Source of the DNA: Paragyromitra xinjiangensis
Taxonomy: Eukaryota > Ascomycota > Pezizomycetes > Pezizales > Discinaceae
Length of the DNA: 64,000 nt
NCBI GenBank assembly: GCA_038503065.1
Contig: JBCAMK010000013.1
Span: forward strand, 1,302,001 to 1,366,000
Reading direction: 5' to 3'
Position 1 is the first letter of the stretch. Every line of letters begins with the position of its first letter. Both the position numbers and the translations under genes were made by a program. The notes beneath the pieces are model-generated. The model searched no databases and had not been told where the DNA came from. It was given only the letters and a program-made list of their open reading frames with translations. Positions 9,275 through 21,818 of the stretch are shown here, one piece after another.

Positions 9275-11660
9275 ATGATCAACCCTTTTTTCGAACGCGC
9301 TCCTACGAAGTGGAATATTGCCGACTTCACGCGCGTCTTTTTGGAGAACGCGCTGGACCAGGAGCCAACCTTCAACTACTTGACGAGCGTGTGGACTAAT
9401 TCGATAGACGCCATTTACCGTGACCCTACGCAAACCAACCACAGACGTGATAAAGCAAAGTCCCTCCGTGAACAATGGGATATGGTGCGTATACGGCCTT
9501 TCTCAAAACTATGTCAGTTACGAATGGCGTGACCAGGGTTTCCCCTGGTCATTCAAAGCCTATGGCTGAGCCGCTATATCGACGCTGGGGACTTGGATGA
9601 CCTTGCTTGTCTGTTAGATCAATCCACTAGGGTTTCTGACGACTTGCTCGGTTGTCTGAGGTTCAAGGCCAGTACTGGGTGACCCAGCGTCGGTCCCACT
9701 AGGGGCATCAGATGTCCTTCCGGTTATCTGGTGCTTAAGGCGGGCTGTCCGATGCTGATGGCTATTCGTCGGATGCTGGAGGCCGTCAGCCGACCTGGTG
9801 GGGTTTTAATTCTTGCTAATATTTCCTAGTAGAATCGCCACAAAAAATCGTCAGAGCATAAGCTGGCTAAGGAGGTGTATAAGAATTTTGAAAAAACTCG
9901 GCCTCAGTCGACGATCATTGGGTTGATCAATAATGGACACATTGCTGGCAACGTCCAGACTCTTTGCACGGAAACAAGGTGAGCTTATGATCTACTGCTT
10001 GCGAAATTTCGCGTGATTGTTTGCTTATCGTGTGTAGTGCGGAGGCTATTAGGGACCCTACTTCTGGGGCTAATACGCAAGATAAAACGAGGAAGAAAAG
10101 GAACTTGAGGTAATTTCGCCGCGAGTATTTTGTTTGGTTGCATTTCTATTTACTTACCATTAAGTAGTGAGCAACCTACCACGGATTCTTCCGCAGAGGA
10201 CAGCGCACAAGACAAGAAAGAGAAAAAGAAAAAGAAAAAGAAAAAAAGGGAGAGGAATACGAGGTAATCTTACTAACCTTATTGCTTAGAGGATCTTATC
10301 CGCTCACATACATTAGCAGCATTGACGAAGATTCCAAATATCAATTTCTCGCGCGCTTTGCGGCTGTGTACAACAATATGGTACCAGAAAAGAAATGGAC
10401 TCTCAGTAGTGGAAGAGCTGTGGAAGATATAATCTATTCATATGCTAGTTTATTGGACAAACAGACAGTAGCACATTTGTTTATCCTGGATCCTGAGGAT
10501 TCATCGTTGAAGGATTCATTCACAGACCCGGAGTGGTTGGAGATAGTTTCGCATCTTGAAGACCATCAGAAAACCTTTCGGGACGTTCCAATGCCTGAAT
10601 GTTTAGACTGTATACCAAATGAAGTTAGTTCGCAATGCAGTTTTTATTCTTTACACTTATCGTGATGCAAGTCCTCATTGTACCGGAAATAGGTGACGAC
10701 GACCAAGCAGCTTCGAGAGATTCTATATAGCTCCAAATTACAGCAAGGTCCCGACGAAGAGTGGGTCTTTGATGTATATCGCCAGTTGTGGGTCTTACTT
10801 TAATCTATTGTAACCCCTATTTAGCACGTAGAGGCTTACTTTCACCGTAGTCTATTTCTTCTTGAGCACCCCGACAAACCACTCACACGAAACAATTGCG
10901 AAAACTGGCTTGAAATTTTCGTCATCGGTCCGCTTGTTCACCGGTGCCTAATGTCTGTTGAGGGAATCATGTTCCGGTGGTACGTCATCTTCGATTCCCG
11001 CTTAACCTCCACATTCTCTTGAAATTCTAACCCTTTCATAGTAAGGAGGCACCTTCTGTGGCTACAAGACGAGTCAACAATAAAAACCGAACCGAGACTG
11101 GAGAAGGAAATTACTTACTTCCCGGTCCACGTCTAGATGGAATCTTCAGACTGCTCTCACCCGATTTCGAGTTCGGCGCCTGCGAGGTTGGGAAAGACGA
11201 CAAAGGCCCAGAGGACACCAAACGGATCGATGATTTTCGGAAATTGATTGTGACCCTCAGCCACATGCTACTCCGTCTTCACCGGGAGTTGAGCGTTGCC
11301 TCCGCGGAAGAGCTGCAGGTGGTGGGATTTATGTGCTCGGGTATGTTATATTGAAGCCATTGCATATGGAGTAATTCACACTAAGTACTAACTTTTCTCT
11401 AATCCTAGGATTAACCCTACAGCCGCTTCGAATGTATAGTCCAAATGGATACGTCTGTTTTCTCGCGCGAGACCGCACCTTAAGGATCCCCGCCAATGCT
11501 CTGCGTATAAAGGATATTCGCCCGCTCCTCCACTCGATATGGCTGTTAAAAGTAAGTATCCCGTTTTATTCTATGACTTTGTGCTCACTGACATTCTTAG
11601 AAAACGATGAGTGATAGCGTGGCTCTTGTGTTGGGCTCTGATGCAAGAAGTTCTCAGTAG
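9275..11660 (+). CDS. Multi-exon protein of an uncharacterised fungal family
   Basis: Proposed exons are 9275-9484, 9833-9978, 10038-10109, 10290-10623, 10693-10773, 10825-10979, 11042-11340, 11409-11551 and 11601-11660. They sum to 1500 nt (499 aa) with consistent phases. The N-terminal part is basic and disordered. The central part has a segment around KKWTLSSGRAVEDIIYSYAS and HLFILDPED. The C-terminal part has GPRLDGIFRLLSPDFEFGA followed by CEVGKDD, FRKLIVTLSHMLLRLH and GYVCFLARDRTLRIP. The D...E-x-x-K arrangement recalls fungal proteins suspected to be nuclease-like, but I cannot name the family. A lysine-rich segment at 10165-10263 would add 33 residues in frame, but needs a 26-nt intron (10264-10289) that is implausibly short. 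Exons 6-7 were joined with a 51-nt intron (GTATAT donor). The first intron is long (348 nt). The start Met is the first in frame; a 5' exon could be missed. Confidence 0.65.
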
Positions 11661-14600
11661 GCAGCAAATCAACATATTATAGTTTTAGGGGGATGCAATT
11701 GGTACAGCATTTTACGGTATTCCAAAAAAAAAGCTGTATTAATTCCGCGGTGCTACGCGATTTACCAGCAAATGCAGCAGCGCTCCGGAATTAATCCAGG
11801 ATTTTCCAAAAAATAGGGTAGTAGATCCACCCTATTTTTTGGTACTGTATATACCCGCTATTGGTTTTTTCTGGGTTTTTAGCAACAAATGTCGTTGCAT
11901 ATACATACTACAAATATTTTTGATCATGAGGGACTTTATACATCTCTTTTCCCTCTTATTGGCTTGGTGAGCTTTGTGGCGGCTCCTTTTCGGTTTTTTT
12001 GAGAGGGTGCGCTTCACATTTAAATCTTATCCCCCTTGCTAGCTCGATATGGGAAGACGTAGACTCGTTTCCAGAAAATATATTCCCCCTTGATAATATC
12101 GCAAGTTTCCCCATCTCATTCATCTCCAATTTCGGTGGCCCCACTTCAAATACATACCGTATTTACTGGGTTATAAGCAACTCCAATTTGAGGGTCAAAA
12201 TAGAGTTTGAGACAAAGTCCGTGCGCGGTGGATGTAAAAGCACAGGCTTTTCCGCTAATTCCTGCCCAAAAGGGTCTTTTGAGGAGGCCAAAGTCCCAAA
12301 ATGAACTCCTTGAGCCCAAGAGAGGGTCTGTGAACTTCTGATTTCGGTTTCGATATCTATCTGAACATGCTCCCGGGCCCCCGAGGAAAGGTGGCTGAAA
12401 CAAAAACCTTATTTGGACTCTAAAATCCGAGTTGTTTATAACTCAGTAAATATGGAGTTTAAATCACTCATCCTATATTCCACTCCTCGGGAGTATCTTC
12501 GAACTCTCCAGTAGAAAGACCGCCTCTATCTAGACACCAATGAGAATCACGGAAATTCTGGGGACACCGAAAAGCCCTTCTCCAGCAAAAAATAAAGGGG
12601 AATTTAAATGTCTACAGAGAGGATACTTCTCCTGTGTCTATGGCTACCGCAATCATTGCTTTCTACATCTCAATCCCGCAGTTAGGTGAATGTCTTCATA
12701 TGACTAACAGCGACAGCCGGGTGATAGGCGAAATTTCCCAGCATTATCGATGTGAGATGACAGGTGGTAACATAAGTGCTACATCGATATAAAGTACATT
12801 CAGGCCATAAATTCTGCGATCAAGTCTCTTGGGTAAGCATAATATTCCTTCTTCTGAGTATCACCTGCAAAGTGTGTCTTTCTTGCACAGATCCAATGAC
12901 CCAGCAGCGAGTATCGACCCACGAATTAAATTTCCGGGAAATCTATGCAGCTGTAAGTCCTGACATCGTTGGTTATCGCTGCACGTATTCAAAGGCGGAT
13001 AGTCGGGGCACCAACCAGTAGAAAGGAGAAACAGAGCTATGTCATGATAACCATGGTAAAAGCCAGGATCTGCTCTATGTCTCTGCCCCATTCTCATATC
13101 TCCCGGCATCAACACCATAATACACCGGACTAAGGTCAATAATTTAGATAAATATTGCCATTCCAATACTAGTGGCAACAGATAAGATATCGCTAGGAGC
13201 ACTACTTGCTACGAGAATAAATTCCCGCGCTAGAATGATCCCAACGTCACACTATAGTACTAATGTGGCTTAAAATCCGCGAGAATTTATTCTCGCAGCA
13301 AGTAATCAACCCTATTTTATGGCTAGACAAACCAATTCACGTCGATGGAATAGTCATTATATCAGGAGTCTTGGTTGGAAGAAAAGGGTGTTTAGTTTTA
13401 TCTTAAGGGGTTACAGCATCTCATTGCCTTCCTAGCGCAAACCTTGGCACCGTTGTCATTTCTCCAAGCACAGTTGATATCACTAATTGAGTTAACGATA
13501 TCATGCAATATACTGCATGTATGGCAGGGCGGCGGCGGCGTCTAGCCCGACTACAATGGGCTGGAGCTAGACGGCGCCGAGTACGCCCATCCATGGCCGA
13601 CTGTAGGGACTGCAGCCAACTGTAATTGCCCAGCCAAGGCAATCTATCCTTGAGATGGACGAACTGACTTGGCAAGACTGTGGTCGACTGCAGCCCATTA
13701 AAGCGGAGGCAAAAACAACCCAAAAAGAATTTCCACGCAAATGGTTTCGCTGCGTCTCTAGGTCATGGCGTTATCCTAATAGAATTGAGCATCAATGCTA
13801 CTATATTCGGCCTACCAAGCTGACTAGCAGCGACCATAGTCGGCTGTAGTCAGATGCTAGTCTAGCCCAAGCCTGTCCGTCAGAAGTTGAGACAACTGGT
13901 TGCGCTACATGATGTAGTTACACAGAAAAGCAGCTTGGGGAAAAAATGCCCCCTGAGAACGAATTTCAAGGATACGTTGATAAATATAATAAAGAGCATT
14001 GCGAAGACGAAGGGGAGTAAGGTGGCTATTTTTGCAAAGGAAGGATGGTAAAATTCTTGGGGATGTTCAGAACCATTTTTATACTCTACATAGGAAAGTA
14101 GTTTCGATATCATTTCCGGCAGCCCTTATTCATAAGCGAACCCAACCCGTATCTGAAGTACCACTAAACCGCTATGGTAGAAGGAAACCAGTCCCAGAAT
14201 TTTTATTGCCATCTCTTGGCCAGCCAGTCTAGGAAGGATAGAGTCGGTGAGCTTGTTTTTGATTGCTACTCTGTAGGTGCCGATCCGAAATATTCCAGCA
14301 ATCGAAAACTTAACTGATAGAAGATACCTTTTAAACTGACCAATTATTAAAGACTTAGAAACAACTTGAAAGCTTGTACTTACAGGTTTCAAAAGCTCGA
14401 CACTTGTAGTAATTGGTATAACTCCGAGTCACGAAGGCTGTGTATTTTCCCAGTCATTCACATGGAATAGGGAACCAAACAGTGATGCTGTATCTGTCTG
14501 GGTCCATTTATGGACTACACCAGGAAGTGGTTGATAGGGAGTGTTATTCAATATTTCTGTTTAAGTTTAGGCCTCGAGAGAGATCTATCTACTGAGCTCT

Positions 14601-15645
14601 TTCCTGTATCATCTGGTAGAACTCCAATTCTACAACCTCCTTTTCGGTGTTTATGTTAGCCTTCTTGATGAAAACTGTATGATATGTCACTTGGCCACTA
14701 GAAGAGTGATGTCTCATTAATCAAGGATCCAGGAGATATCTTAATTCAAATAACTAAACAGTCAAATCTTGAACACTTCGCCAGCAATTAAAGCGTTTGT
14801 ACTGCTGCAGATTTGGAGAGGCAGAGTTAAGCAATATGATATTGTCGAAGGAAGTAGAGATATATTTTCAGTATGGTTCTCACAGCCTTAGAGATAGAAC
14901 ACGTTTCCTAGAGATAGACATTGTAGGTCTAAAGGAAAGAGATGGATGATCTTCTAAGGTAGTAAGAGCCATATATCCTCCTCCTTAGCGTCATATGATT
15001 ATACGTTATCAGATTAGATAAGGGTTAGGTGACACGATATTATTGCAGTGGCAAAGCCTTTACACGGGACCATTGATCTAATAACTGATGGAAGCCGAGG
15101 CTTAATATCTCCTCTCCGCAATCAATAATACGATGCTAGTGTGAGTTAGAGAGATGTGTTTTCTTGCAACATTCAATTCGCCTAGTAAGAATGAAATGGC
15201 GAAAGTTTTATTCGCAAGATCCCAACTGGATCTCGTGATGGAATGTACTTATGCCGTCGAGTATTCTATAGATGCAAGGGTGTGAAATGCTTAGCTATAC
15301 TCCCACCCCCACTTCTAGCTCATCTAGTGGGAAATCAGGCACGTTAAATGCGGGTAATATATACAAGTCGAGTGATATTCCATGAAGAGAGTGATTGTCC
15401 TCTAACCGGGTAGAGCATCATCCAAAGCCCTGGTAATACATAAAGCCATTTAAAGGTAACCAAAATGCATCTTTGTGTCCTCTAACTACAAACTAGGGCA
15501 CGAAGGGGTTGTATTCATAGATATAAGACGGATATTTTTCGTACCGTTTTAGTTCGGCCTGAAGCCACATACATGGCGAATAAATACCATTCTTACTAAA
15601 ACACAAAGCAATTTTCAAAAACTCAGTTCCCAATCTGCGCTGTTT
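11661..15645. other. Large intergenic spacer
   Basis: About 4 kb without a supported gene. It holds the hairpin at 11806-11842, a CT/GA-mixed AT-rich stretch, and a locally GC-rich patch near 13520-13640 with short inverted repeats (for example AGCCC...GGGCT around 13550). Open frames up to about 113 codons (12861-13202 minus, 13421-13723 minus) show no motifs. No tRNA was recognised. Confidence 0.5.
11806..11842. repeat. Perfect 14-bp inverted repeat (hairpin)
   Basis: CCAAAAAATAGGGT at 11806-11819 is followed after 9 nt by its exact reverse complement at 11829-11842. About 50 bp upstream are further imperfect inverted segments around TTAATTCCG / CGGAATTAA. The surrounding 150 bp begins and ends with TACAG-like sequence when read in opposite directions, so a decayed MITE is possible. 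A terminator-like hairpin for the gene ending at 11660 is not expected in fungi. Confidence 0.7.
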
Positions 15646-17556
15646 CTAGAACTCAAAAAACAGCTGTTGCGACCACGCCCTCTTCATCTTCGGGAGCCCC
15701 CACGTTGCTAACGTTGTACATGCCTTATCCCCAATTACTTCTACATCTGAAGTCAGCCTGAGATTTTCCTTTATTGCAAACCCCTCAAATCCCGTCAGCG
15801 CCACAAACGCCTGTGGTGTCCCCTTAAACTCCTTGCCTAGTGTCCATGACTTCTTCAAAGCATCCCCTTTCCCATCTTCACGAAAGGTTATACCACTCAA
15901 ACACCCCCGCACGTGCGGTATACCGGTTTCATACGCCAGCCAGCAGACCGTTACCTCCTTTAGCCCATGGTCCAAATTAATCTGAAGCTTAAAATTCCCA
16001 GGGTTTGGTTCCATGGCCCAAACAGAACAGAAAAACTCCTGCCCTTCTTTCGGCGGAGAGACATCAAACCCCTGTAACCACGCATGGACGACTGGTGTTT
16101 CCTCAAACGGCGCAAATTCCACTATTTTATAACGGACATTATTCTCTGGCGCCACCCACCCCTCGCTCCCTGGCGTGTATGTGATACTCCCCCTCCTAAA
16201 CCTCTTATCAGAGCGTGGCAGCTCTAACCACGATAGGCTGGCACCATACAGTACTGTCCCCGCGGCCGCCTTAATGTGCGCATCGAAGCCATCTTTGCCG
16301 ATGTTGCTGGCCTGCGTCTGGACGCCGTAAGAAGTGCTTTGGTGGTCTAGGTCGAATCTACAAAGACCATAGATGACGTCGACGTCTTCGGCGGGGGTGG
16401 CGGTCTCAAAGGCAACGCGTTGGGAGAGGAAGGGCCGCGCAGGGGACCAGTGGCCGTAGTGACGGTAGTCGAGGGTGCCGGCGCGCTTAGTTCGTGAGGC
16501 GAAGGATGGAGAGAGAGGAAGGGATGGAGGGGGGAGTGGGGTTAACTGTGAGGATTAGCATAGAGAGGGAGCAAAAGGCGGGGGGATATTACTTTGGAGA
16601 AGGCGGTTGTGACAAGGGGAAGATGCGAAGTCAATATAGCCCTGGCTGCATGTCCCTGGATCTCACTGCGAAGCTTCACAAGTGTGGCAGTAAACACTTT
16701 CAGTGCTGCTGCCATCGCGTCGTAGTCTACCACCCAAATGCCTACATCAGCAGGGCCTGGTGGGGGTGGGGGAGAAGCATACCTTTCATGATGAGGTTCA
16801 TACTTTCCGCCGCACTGTTCCTGCAACGATCCATATCCTGCAGATTCACTTGCACTACAAGGGCACGCTCCAGACTTTCCCAAAAGTTCTCCATTTTCGC
16901 CTTACTGTTTTCGTGGAGTTCCTTTGCTTTTACCATGAGCTCATCCCAGGAGTGCATCGACTTGAAGTTTGTGGAGGCTAGCTCGCTCATCATCTACTAT
17001 GTGTGAGCTTTGCGGGGTTGAGGGTGACAGAGAAGGAGAAACAGGGGGAAAGGAAGATAAACCTCCTTGACTTTTGGCCTCAGCTTATTCCGCCACTCCA
17101 TTATCATCCCCTCTGCCTTATCAACCATCGGCTTAACCAAACTTAGTACCTCCTGCATCAGCGCCTCTGACGCCTCATCCTCTTCCTTTAGCCTTGCGGT
17201 GAGTGCATTCACCGCGTGTTTAAGCTCAAGGTGAACAATGATCTGTTCGTCTTTGACAAATTTCTTAAATTTGGACACTTTTTATTTGTGCTGGTTAGTA
17301 TGAGGGCGAAGAAAGCGGGGGGAAGGGAGAGGAGACCGAGGAAGACAAGCGAAGGGTGGTAGACATTGAAGAAGCTTTGCACGAGTGAGTAGGTGCGAGC
17401 AGACTCGGAGATAAAGTCGCCCTTGGCATAGTAGCCGACTTCATTAAGGAAGGGGGTGAGGTGAGTGATGCGGGAGAGAATGAGATAGTTGCCTTTGGTG
17501 GGGTGAATGAGCGAAAGTGAGTTGGAGGCGGTAGTGAGGTGCGTGATGTTTATCAT
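15646..17556 (-). CDS. Helical N-terminus plus tandem H-type lectin domains
   Basis: Five exons on the minus strand: 17556-17337, 17277-17063, 16993-16783, 16741-16593 and 16485-15646. They total 1635 nt, closing in frame to give 544 aa. Residues about 1-265 (exons 1-4) are predicted mostly helical, with charged, coiled-coil-like runs such as ARLKEEDEASEALMQ and WDELMVKAKELHENSKA and no signal peptide. Exon 5 carries two H-type lectin-like domains. The first is around QRVAFETATPAEDVDVIYGL and SLSWLEL. The second is around KIVEFAPFEETPVVHAWLQG and QEFFCSVWAMEP. The H-type fold binds carbohydrate, classically GalNAc, and is hexameric in snails; the ligand here is unknown. Introns are 41-107 nt; the first uses a weak GTCTCC donor and the third is only 41 nt. 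The gene sits next to two MACPF-like genes, which suggests a shared defence or lytic context (inference). A C-terminal tail of about 60 residues has no assignment. Confidence 0.8.
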
Positions 17557-18534
17557 AGCGGTGGTGGTTGTGGATTGTGATATTGATAGGTAAGGGTTTA
17601 AGGTTTATGAGCGAAGCAAAATAAGGGTGGAGGTTGAAATGGTAGTAGACAGCATATCTGAAGGGAGTGCAGGGGCAATATAAATATCTAATGGATTAAA
17701 TAATATAAACGACTGTTACTGGGAAGGCCTGGACTTCAGCACAACCTTACGATCCTCCACGGCAGCCTTAGCTGAGACATGTGGCCCCGCACTCAGCTCT
17801 GTAGAGATCCGGTCTCGGTCTGGAAGAAATCAGACACCTCGGGGCAATGATGGTATTTGTGTGGGGCTCCAGGCGTTTCTTTTTTGTTTAGAGATTAGGA
17901 GCCGAACGTCACAAATTGTCGCTCGGCATCTGTACTGTTCATTGGTTGATTGATTAATTTGTTAAGTATGGGGTCTACTGGTGCACGTGTAGATCTGATT
18001 TCTAACTGAGTCTGGAGTAACTACGTATTCCATATTATCTATAGGCTTTCCCATGTGTCTCTACTATTTTGACCGTTTCATAGACTCTTGATCATTTAGC
18101 GGGTATTCGTGTTACGCAAAGCTGCCTAAGAGACCAGCGGGCCATGGAGCTCTTTCTACTGGTTGAATATATATTGCTATATATCTATAGTGGCTTTCGC
18201 CTCCGGCATAGTAACTGGGTTTTATTAACGCTATAACTTCGGTTGCATGCGAAATTCTTGTGTCCTACACTAAAAAAATGGGTTGACAAAAATGCCTCTA
18301 GTATAGCAAAAATGCAAGCGACCTCGATATCATTATCTTCGTCAACATTTATGATTCTAGCTGAGTCCGCCCTATTAAGTGTTCAGCCAGCTGCTAACTT
18401 CAGTACCATAGCCTAAGTGGTTGGACGTAGTTAGTGAACCAATCAGTTTATCAAGCCACTGACTTCATCGTTACGTGTTCATGCTTTTTCTTACTAGTAT
18501 TTAAAGTAATTTTGGTGCCAACAGTTTCTAGGTA

Positions 18535-19002
18535 TGGTGGACGTACTCTATAACCGACACCGGGAAAATAGCGAAACCCGAACCGCATCAAGGATGACAG
18601 AAGAAGAAATAGCTCTATTAAAACCCCACCAAATGTGCGCAAGGATTAGCTCTATCACACCTAGGTTTTGTTTTCCTGAATTTCTATGCCGTTGGAGCTG
18701 TGAAGCTCTTGAGAGATGGCGATTTTGGGTGAGAGTGAAACAAGTGCTCAAGTGTGCGCAGAGCTATGATGAAAAAAACGCGCCGCTTGACACACTAAAT
18801 TGATGACTGACCATGGCATCTACAATACGTTTTATTTTGTAAAAAAATTGTTGGCATAGGTATACTCTATTGTGTGAAAATAATTATACTGGGAAATAGT
18901 GACTACTTCAATGGTGAATCTCCTTGCGCTGTCAGCGAGCCGGCTGGCGCGCTGGTTGGTTGCTGGTTTCATCCCGGTGTCGGTTATTGAGTACGTCCAC
19001 CA
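18535..19002. mobile_element. MITE, 468 bp, 31-bp terminal inverted repeats, TA target site
   Basis: The left end TGGTGGACGTACTCTATAAC and the right end are inverted copies over 31 bp with one mismatch. TA dinucleotides flank both ends (18533-18534 and 19003-19004), the target duplication of the Tc1/mariner/pogo superfamily. Inside is a 90-codon open frame (18534-18803) with no transposase motif, so the element is probably non-autonomous. Confidence 0.82.
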
Positions 19003-19511
19003 TACACCTTTCAGCTTGAATTCTCAAAAGCGGGTACCGGCATTTGCAGTCTCTGACTGAAAGTAAACGGCCGAGACCAACAATTATCCCGAGCACCCAT
19101 AATTCCCCTCCCGCTTTCTAGCCAAAATATAGCTGAATTCTGCAGATTGAGATATCTCTGGAGAGGGGAGTGCAGAATCTCAGCTCGATTCCTGTAAGTT
19201 AGTACCTAAGTGACAGCTGAGCTATCCTCGATGGGGGGGGGGGGCTCAAGTCCTGCACAGTAGGGCACACAATTTAAGCGCTATAGGCAAGCCACCATCT
19301 CCCACGAAGGTACCTAGGTGTGTGAGGCGTTCAATGCCATTGAATCTTGTCGTGGAAGTGTGGTTCGCATGCGCCAAGAAATTTGTTTACCGTTGTGTGC
19401 AGGGGTGGATACTTCCTATGGGCTAGCCTGCACTAATATTTACCTCCGCCTAGCTTAGCCCCGCCCACCAAACTTGGAGCCCGGCCCACCTAGTGATAGC
19501 CTGATATAATA

Positions 19512-19661
19512 CCGTGTGTACTCTCGAAATACGACCTGAAAGTACCCCAAGCTAGGCCTAATATGGTATGAAATGTGGCAAAATTATCAGTATTCTACCA
19601 CCCAGTACCACATTAGGCCTAGCCCGGGGCACTTTCAAGTCGTATTTCGAGAGTACGGACG
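19512..19661. mobile_element. MITE, about 150 bp, same family as 57267-57431
   Basis: The termini are inverted copies: CCGTGTGTACTCTCGAAATA on the left and its complement, with a small deletion, on the right. Similarity continues into CTAGGCCTAAT / ATTAGGCCTAG, giving arms near 55 bp. The left flank is TA; the right flank is eroded. The first 29 bp of the arm match the element at 57267 apart from a few substitutions. Confidence 0.8.
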
Positions 19662-20109
19662 GCAGGTTGAACAGTTTAATGATGATTCCTCGAAGCTGCC
19701 CCTCTACTCAGCTCTATATACTCATCTGATATGATATGATCTAGTCGCTCCTTGCACTTGAGCTGTCTGTGGGCCCGCAGTTGATGTGGTCACTTCCAGA
19801 TGACTGAGATGCGTGAAGAAAGCCAACATTATAGACTGTAATATGAAGGTTTGGCTAACTTTGCGGGCTTAAGAAGTTTAAAGAATACCAAGGAACTATG
19901 GAGAGGCAGGGGCAACCGGAACGTTGGGACTGTCCTACGTTTCCGAAAAATTCTCCTAGGGAAAATAAATGTACCATAGATTTGTATACTCCTTGTATAA
20001 AAATTTCGCTCTATTGAGGCTACTCTCCTGAGCTGCAATAAAAAGCTCGCAAATCAAAAGTGATGTAGGACCTAGGAGCGAGATAGTATACAGTAAAACC
20101 TTGATCCTC

Positions 20110-21113
20110 TTAGATAACATCATCATTCAATACCCACATCATGACCTCCCTCAGCGTCTTCACCGGCATCAATATCAGCTCAACCACCAACCCCTCTTCG
20201 CACAGCCTTTCACAAACCTCCCCCGTCAGTACCCTCTCATCCTCCCAGTCCCCCCCAAGCACCTTTTCCAACCTCCCTTTTACTTTGTCCCCTAATTTCT
20301 CCATCCCCTCCATCAATCCTTTTACCTCCCCTTCTTTCTTCCCTGAATCCACATACACCCCATCGAGCGTATAATATCCATTTATCCTTCTTTCCTCCTT
20401 CTTGCTACTGGTCGTGCTCACCGTCTCCTCCGTCTCGCTGTAACTCCAGAACAGCGCCTGCACCGCAACAGTCACAGATAGCCGTTCGCTTAGCGCACTG
20501 CTACACGTCGCTCGGCTTACGAGGACTCCGGCATCAGCACCGAGGTTGAAGCCGGCGAGGTAGTAGTCGCCGTAGCGGGCCTTGAACGCGGGGAGGCCGC
20601 CGTTATATTTAAGCGTGATGATAGCTTCGGTGGTTAGTTTGGGGGGACATGCGAGGAGGACGGTGCCGGCTCTATAGGAGGCGGTTATGGAAGTTTTTTC
20701 GGCCTGTTTTTTTGTTGGGGTTAGCGGCATAATTTGTGAGGAGAAGAGGAGGAGGAGAGAGGAGTGACATCTTTGTTCTCTAGCACGTCACGGTCGTACT
20801 GCCCGCTGACAGACGCGGAGAGGAATTTGCAGCCTACGGATACGCCGAGGCCGACGCTAACATGCTCGGAGGTGCTGGTGCTCCTAGCGCTGGCGGAGGA
20901 ACGGTAGGTTGCGGTTCCACCAGTGGGACTGTAGATAGGTGTGAGGGAAGACGGAACAAAGGGGGAGAGTGTGGACCACGGGGAGGTGGCGCAGAGGGAA
21001 GAGTTGAAGCTGCGTAGGAGAGGAATGGAGGTACGGGACCAGGGGAGGTGGAGGATTTGGGAAGCGGCAGCAAGCTGGGGAATGGAGATGAGGGAGGGGT
21101 CGGAGTCGGCCAT
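20110..21113 (-). CDS. Small protein with MACPF-like motif
   Basis: Two exons, 21113-20769 and 20703-20110, joined by a 65-nt intron with a GCTAAC branch candidate and a CAG acceptor. They total 939 nt, 312 aa. The first exon ends in a Ser-rich strand region (EHVSVGLGVSVGCKFLSASV) and GQYDRDVLENKD. The second has SYRAGTVLL and then YGDYYLAGFNLGADAG. That last motif fits the MACPF signature pattern (aromatic-G-x-x-aromatic-x6-G-small) at reduced strength. No signal peptide and no lectin domain are seen. Comparable short fungal proteins with a YRAGT block exist, but their function is not established to my knowledge. It lies head-to-head with the MACPF/jacalin-like gene, about 700 bp apart, so a shared promoter region is possible. 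The GTCACT donor is weak, so the exon 1 end is less certain than the rest. Confidence 0.75.
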
Positions 21114-21818
21114 GGGGAGATGTGGATGAAGTGAGGACTAAGTGAAGAGGGAACAAGTGTAGACGAGTATTTGGGGGTGGGGGTGTCTCCTCGGCCTTCA
21201 GAAGAAGGGGTATGATATTGTGAAAGATTCCAACGCTGCAAGCCTAGTCACAATTAGCACTTTTGAAATGAAGTCGAATATAAATTTGTATGCAGAAAAT
21301 CAAAGTATACCTAAAATAGCGATGTCTTATCCGCCCGAGAACCACGATGCGAACAGCAATTCAGCTGAAACGTACGTTTGCCATCTAGAGCTGAGTGTGG
21401 AGAATGGGGTCGTGTACTGTACCTCTACCAACTAGTAAAGTTAGTAAAACAAATAACAGCTATACGCCGAGGCGTCGTGTAGATACATTCAAGATACTGC
21501 AACTTTAGGTTCAAGTTCTAGACCCGGATATATGCATCCGCCATAGCTGCATATAATGCTGCACCATTCAGCCAGCCACGTTCGTGCAACATGGATACGG
21601 TCATGGCTATGGATATTCGCCAAGCCAGATGTCCAAAAAATCCTGCTGATCGATCATTGACAAATGAGTTATAAAGACTCATCCGCAAACTTGGGGAAAG
21701 AATACCAAACCAGTCGCCTCACTCAAGTTTTCAACACTCTTGGTTTTGTTATTCTTCTACTTTTCAGAGTCAGCTACTTCTCACCATCCGGTAAAAGTCT
21801 TGGATCTTCCAACACACA
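21114..21818. promoter_or_regulatory. Divergent intergenic region between two MACPF-like genes
   Basis: About 700 bp separates the two divergent starts (21113 minus and 21819 plus). No TATA box is convincing. A plus-strand open frame covers 21664-21906 but is out of frame with the gene start and has no motif. A bidirectional promoter is inferred from the arrangement only. Confidence 0.4.

Larger units (their letters stand above)
17557..20109. other. Spacer between lectin and MACPF-like genes, with two MITEs
   Basis: It holds the inverted-repeat elements 18535-19002 and 19512-19661 and a run of 12 G at 19233-19244. No supported gene lies outside them. AT-rich, with several short reading frames on both strands. 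Confidence 0.55.

Noticed and set aside
9089..9475. 128-codon minus-strand frame opposite the first exon of the 9275 gene
   Set aside because: The plus strand here joins in frame to further exons with good splice sites; the minus frame does not.
19233..19244. Run of 12 G as a possible telomere or quadruplex signal
   Set aside because: A single homopolymer with no repeat structure; more likely chance or an assembly artefact.
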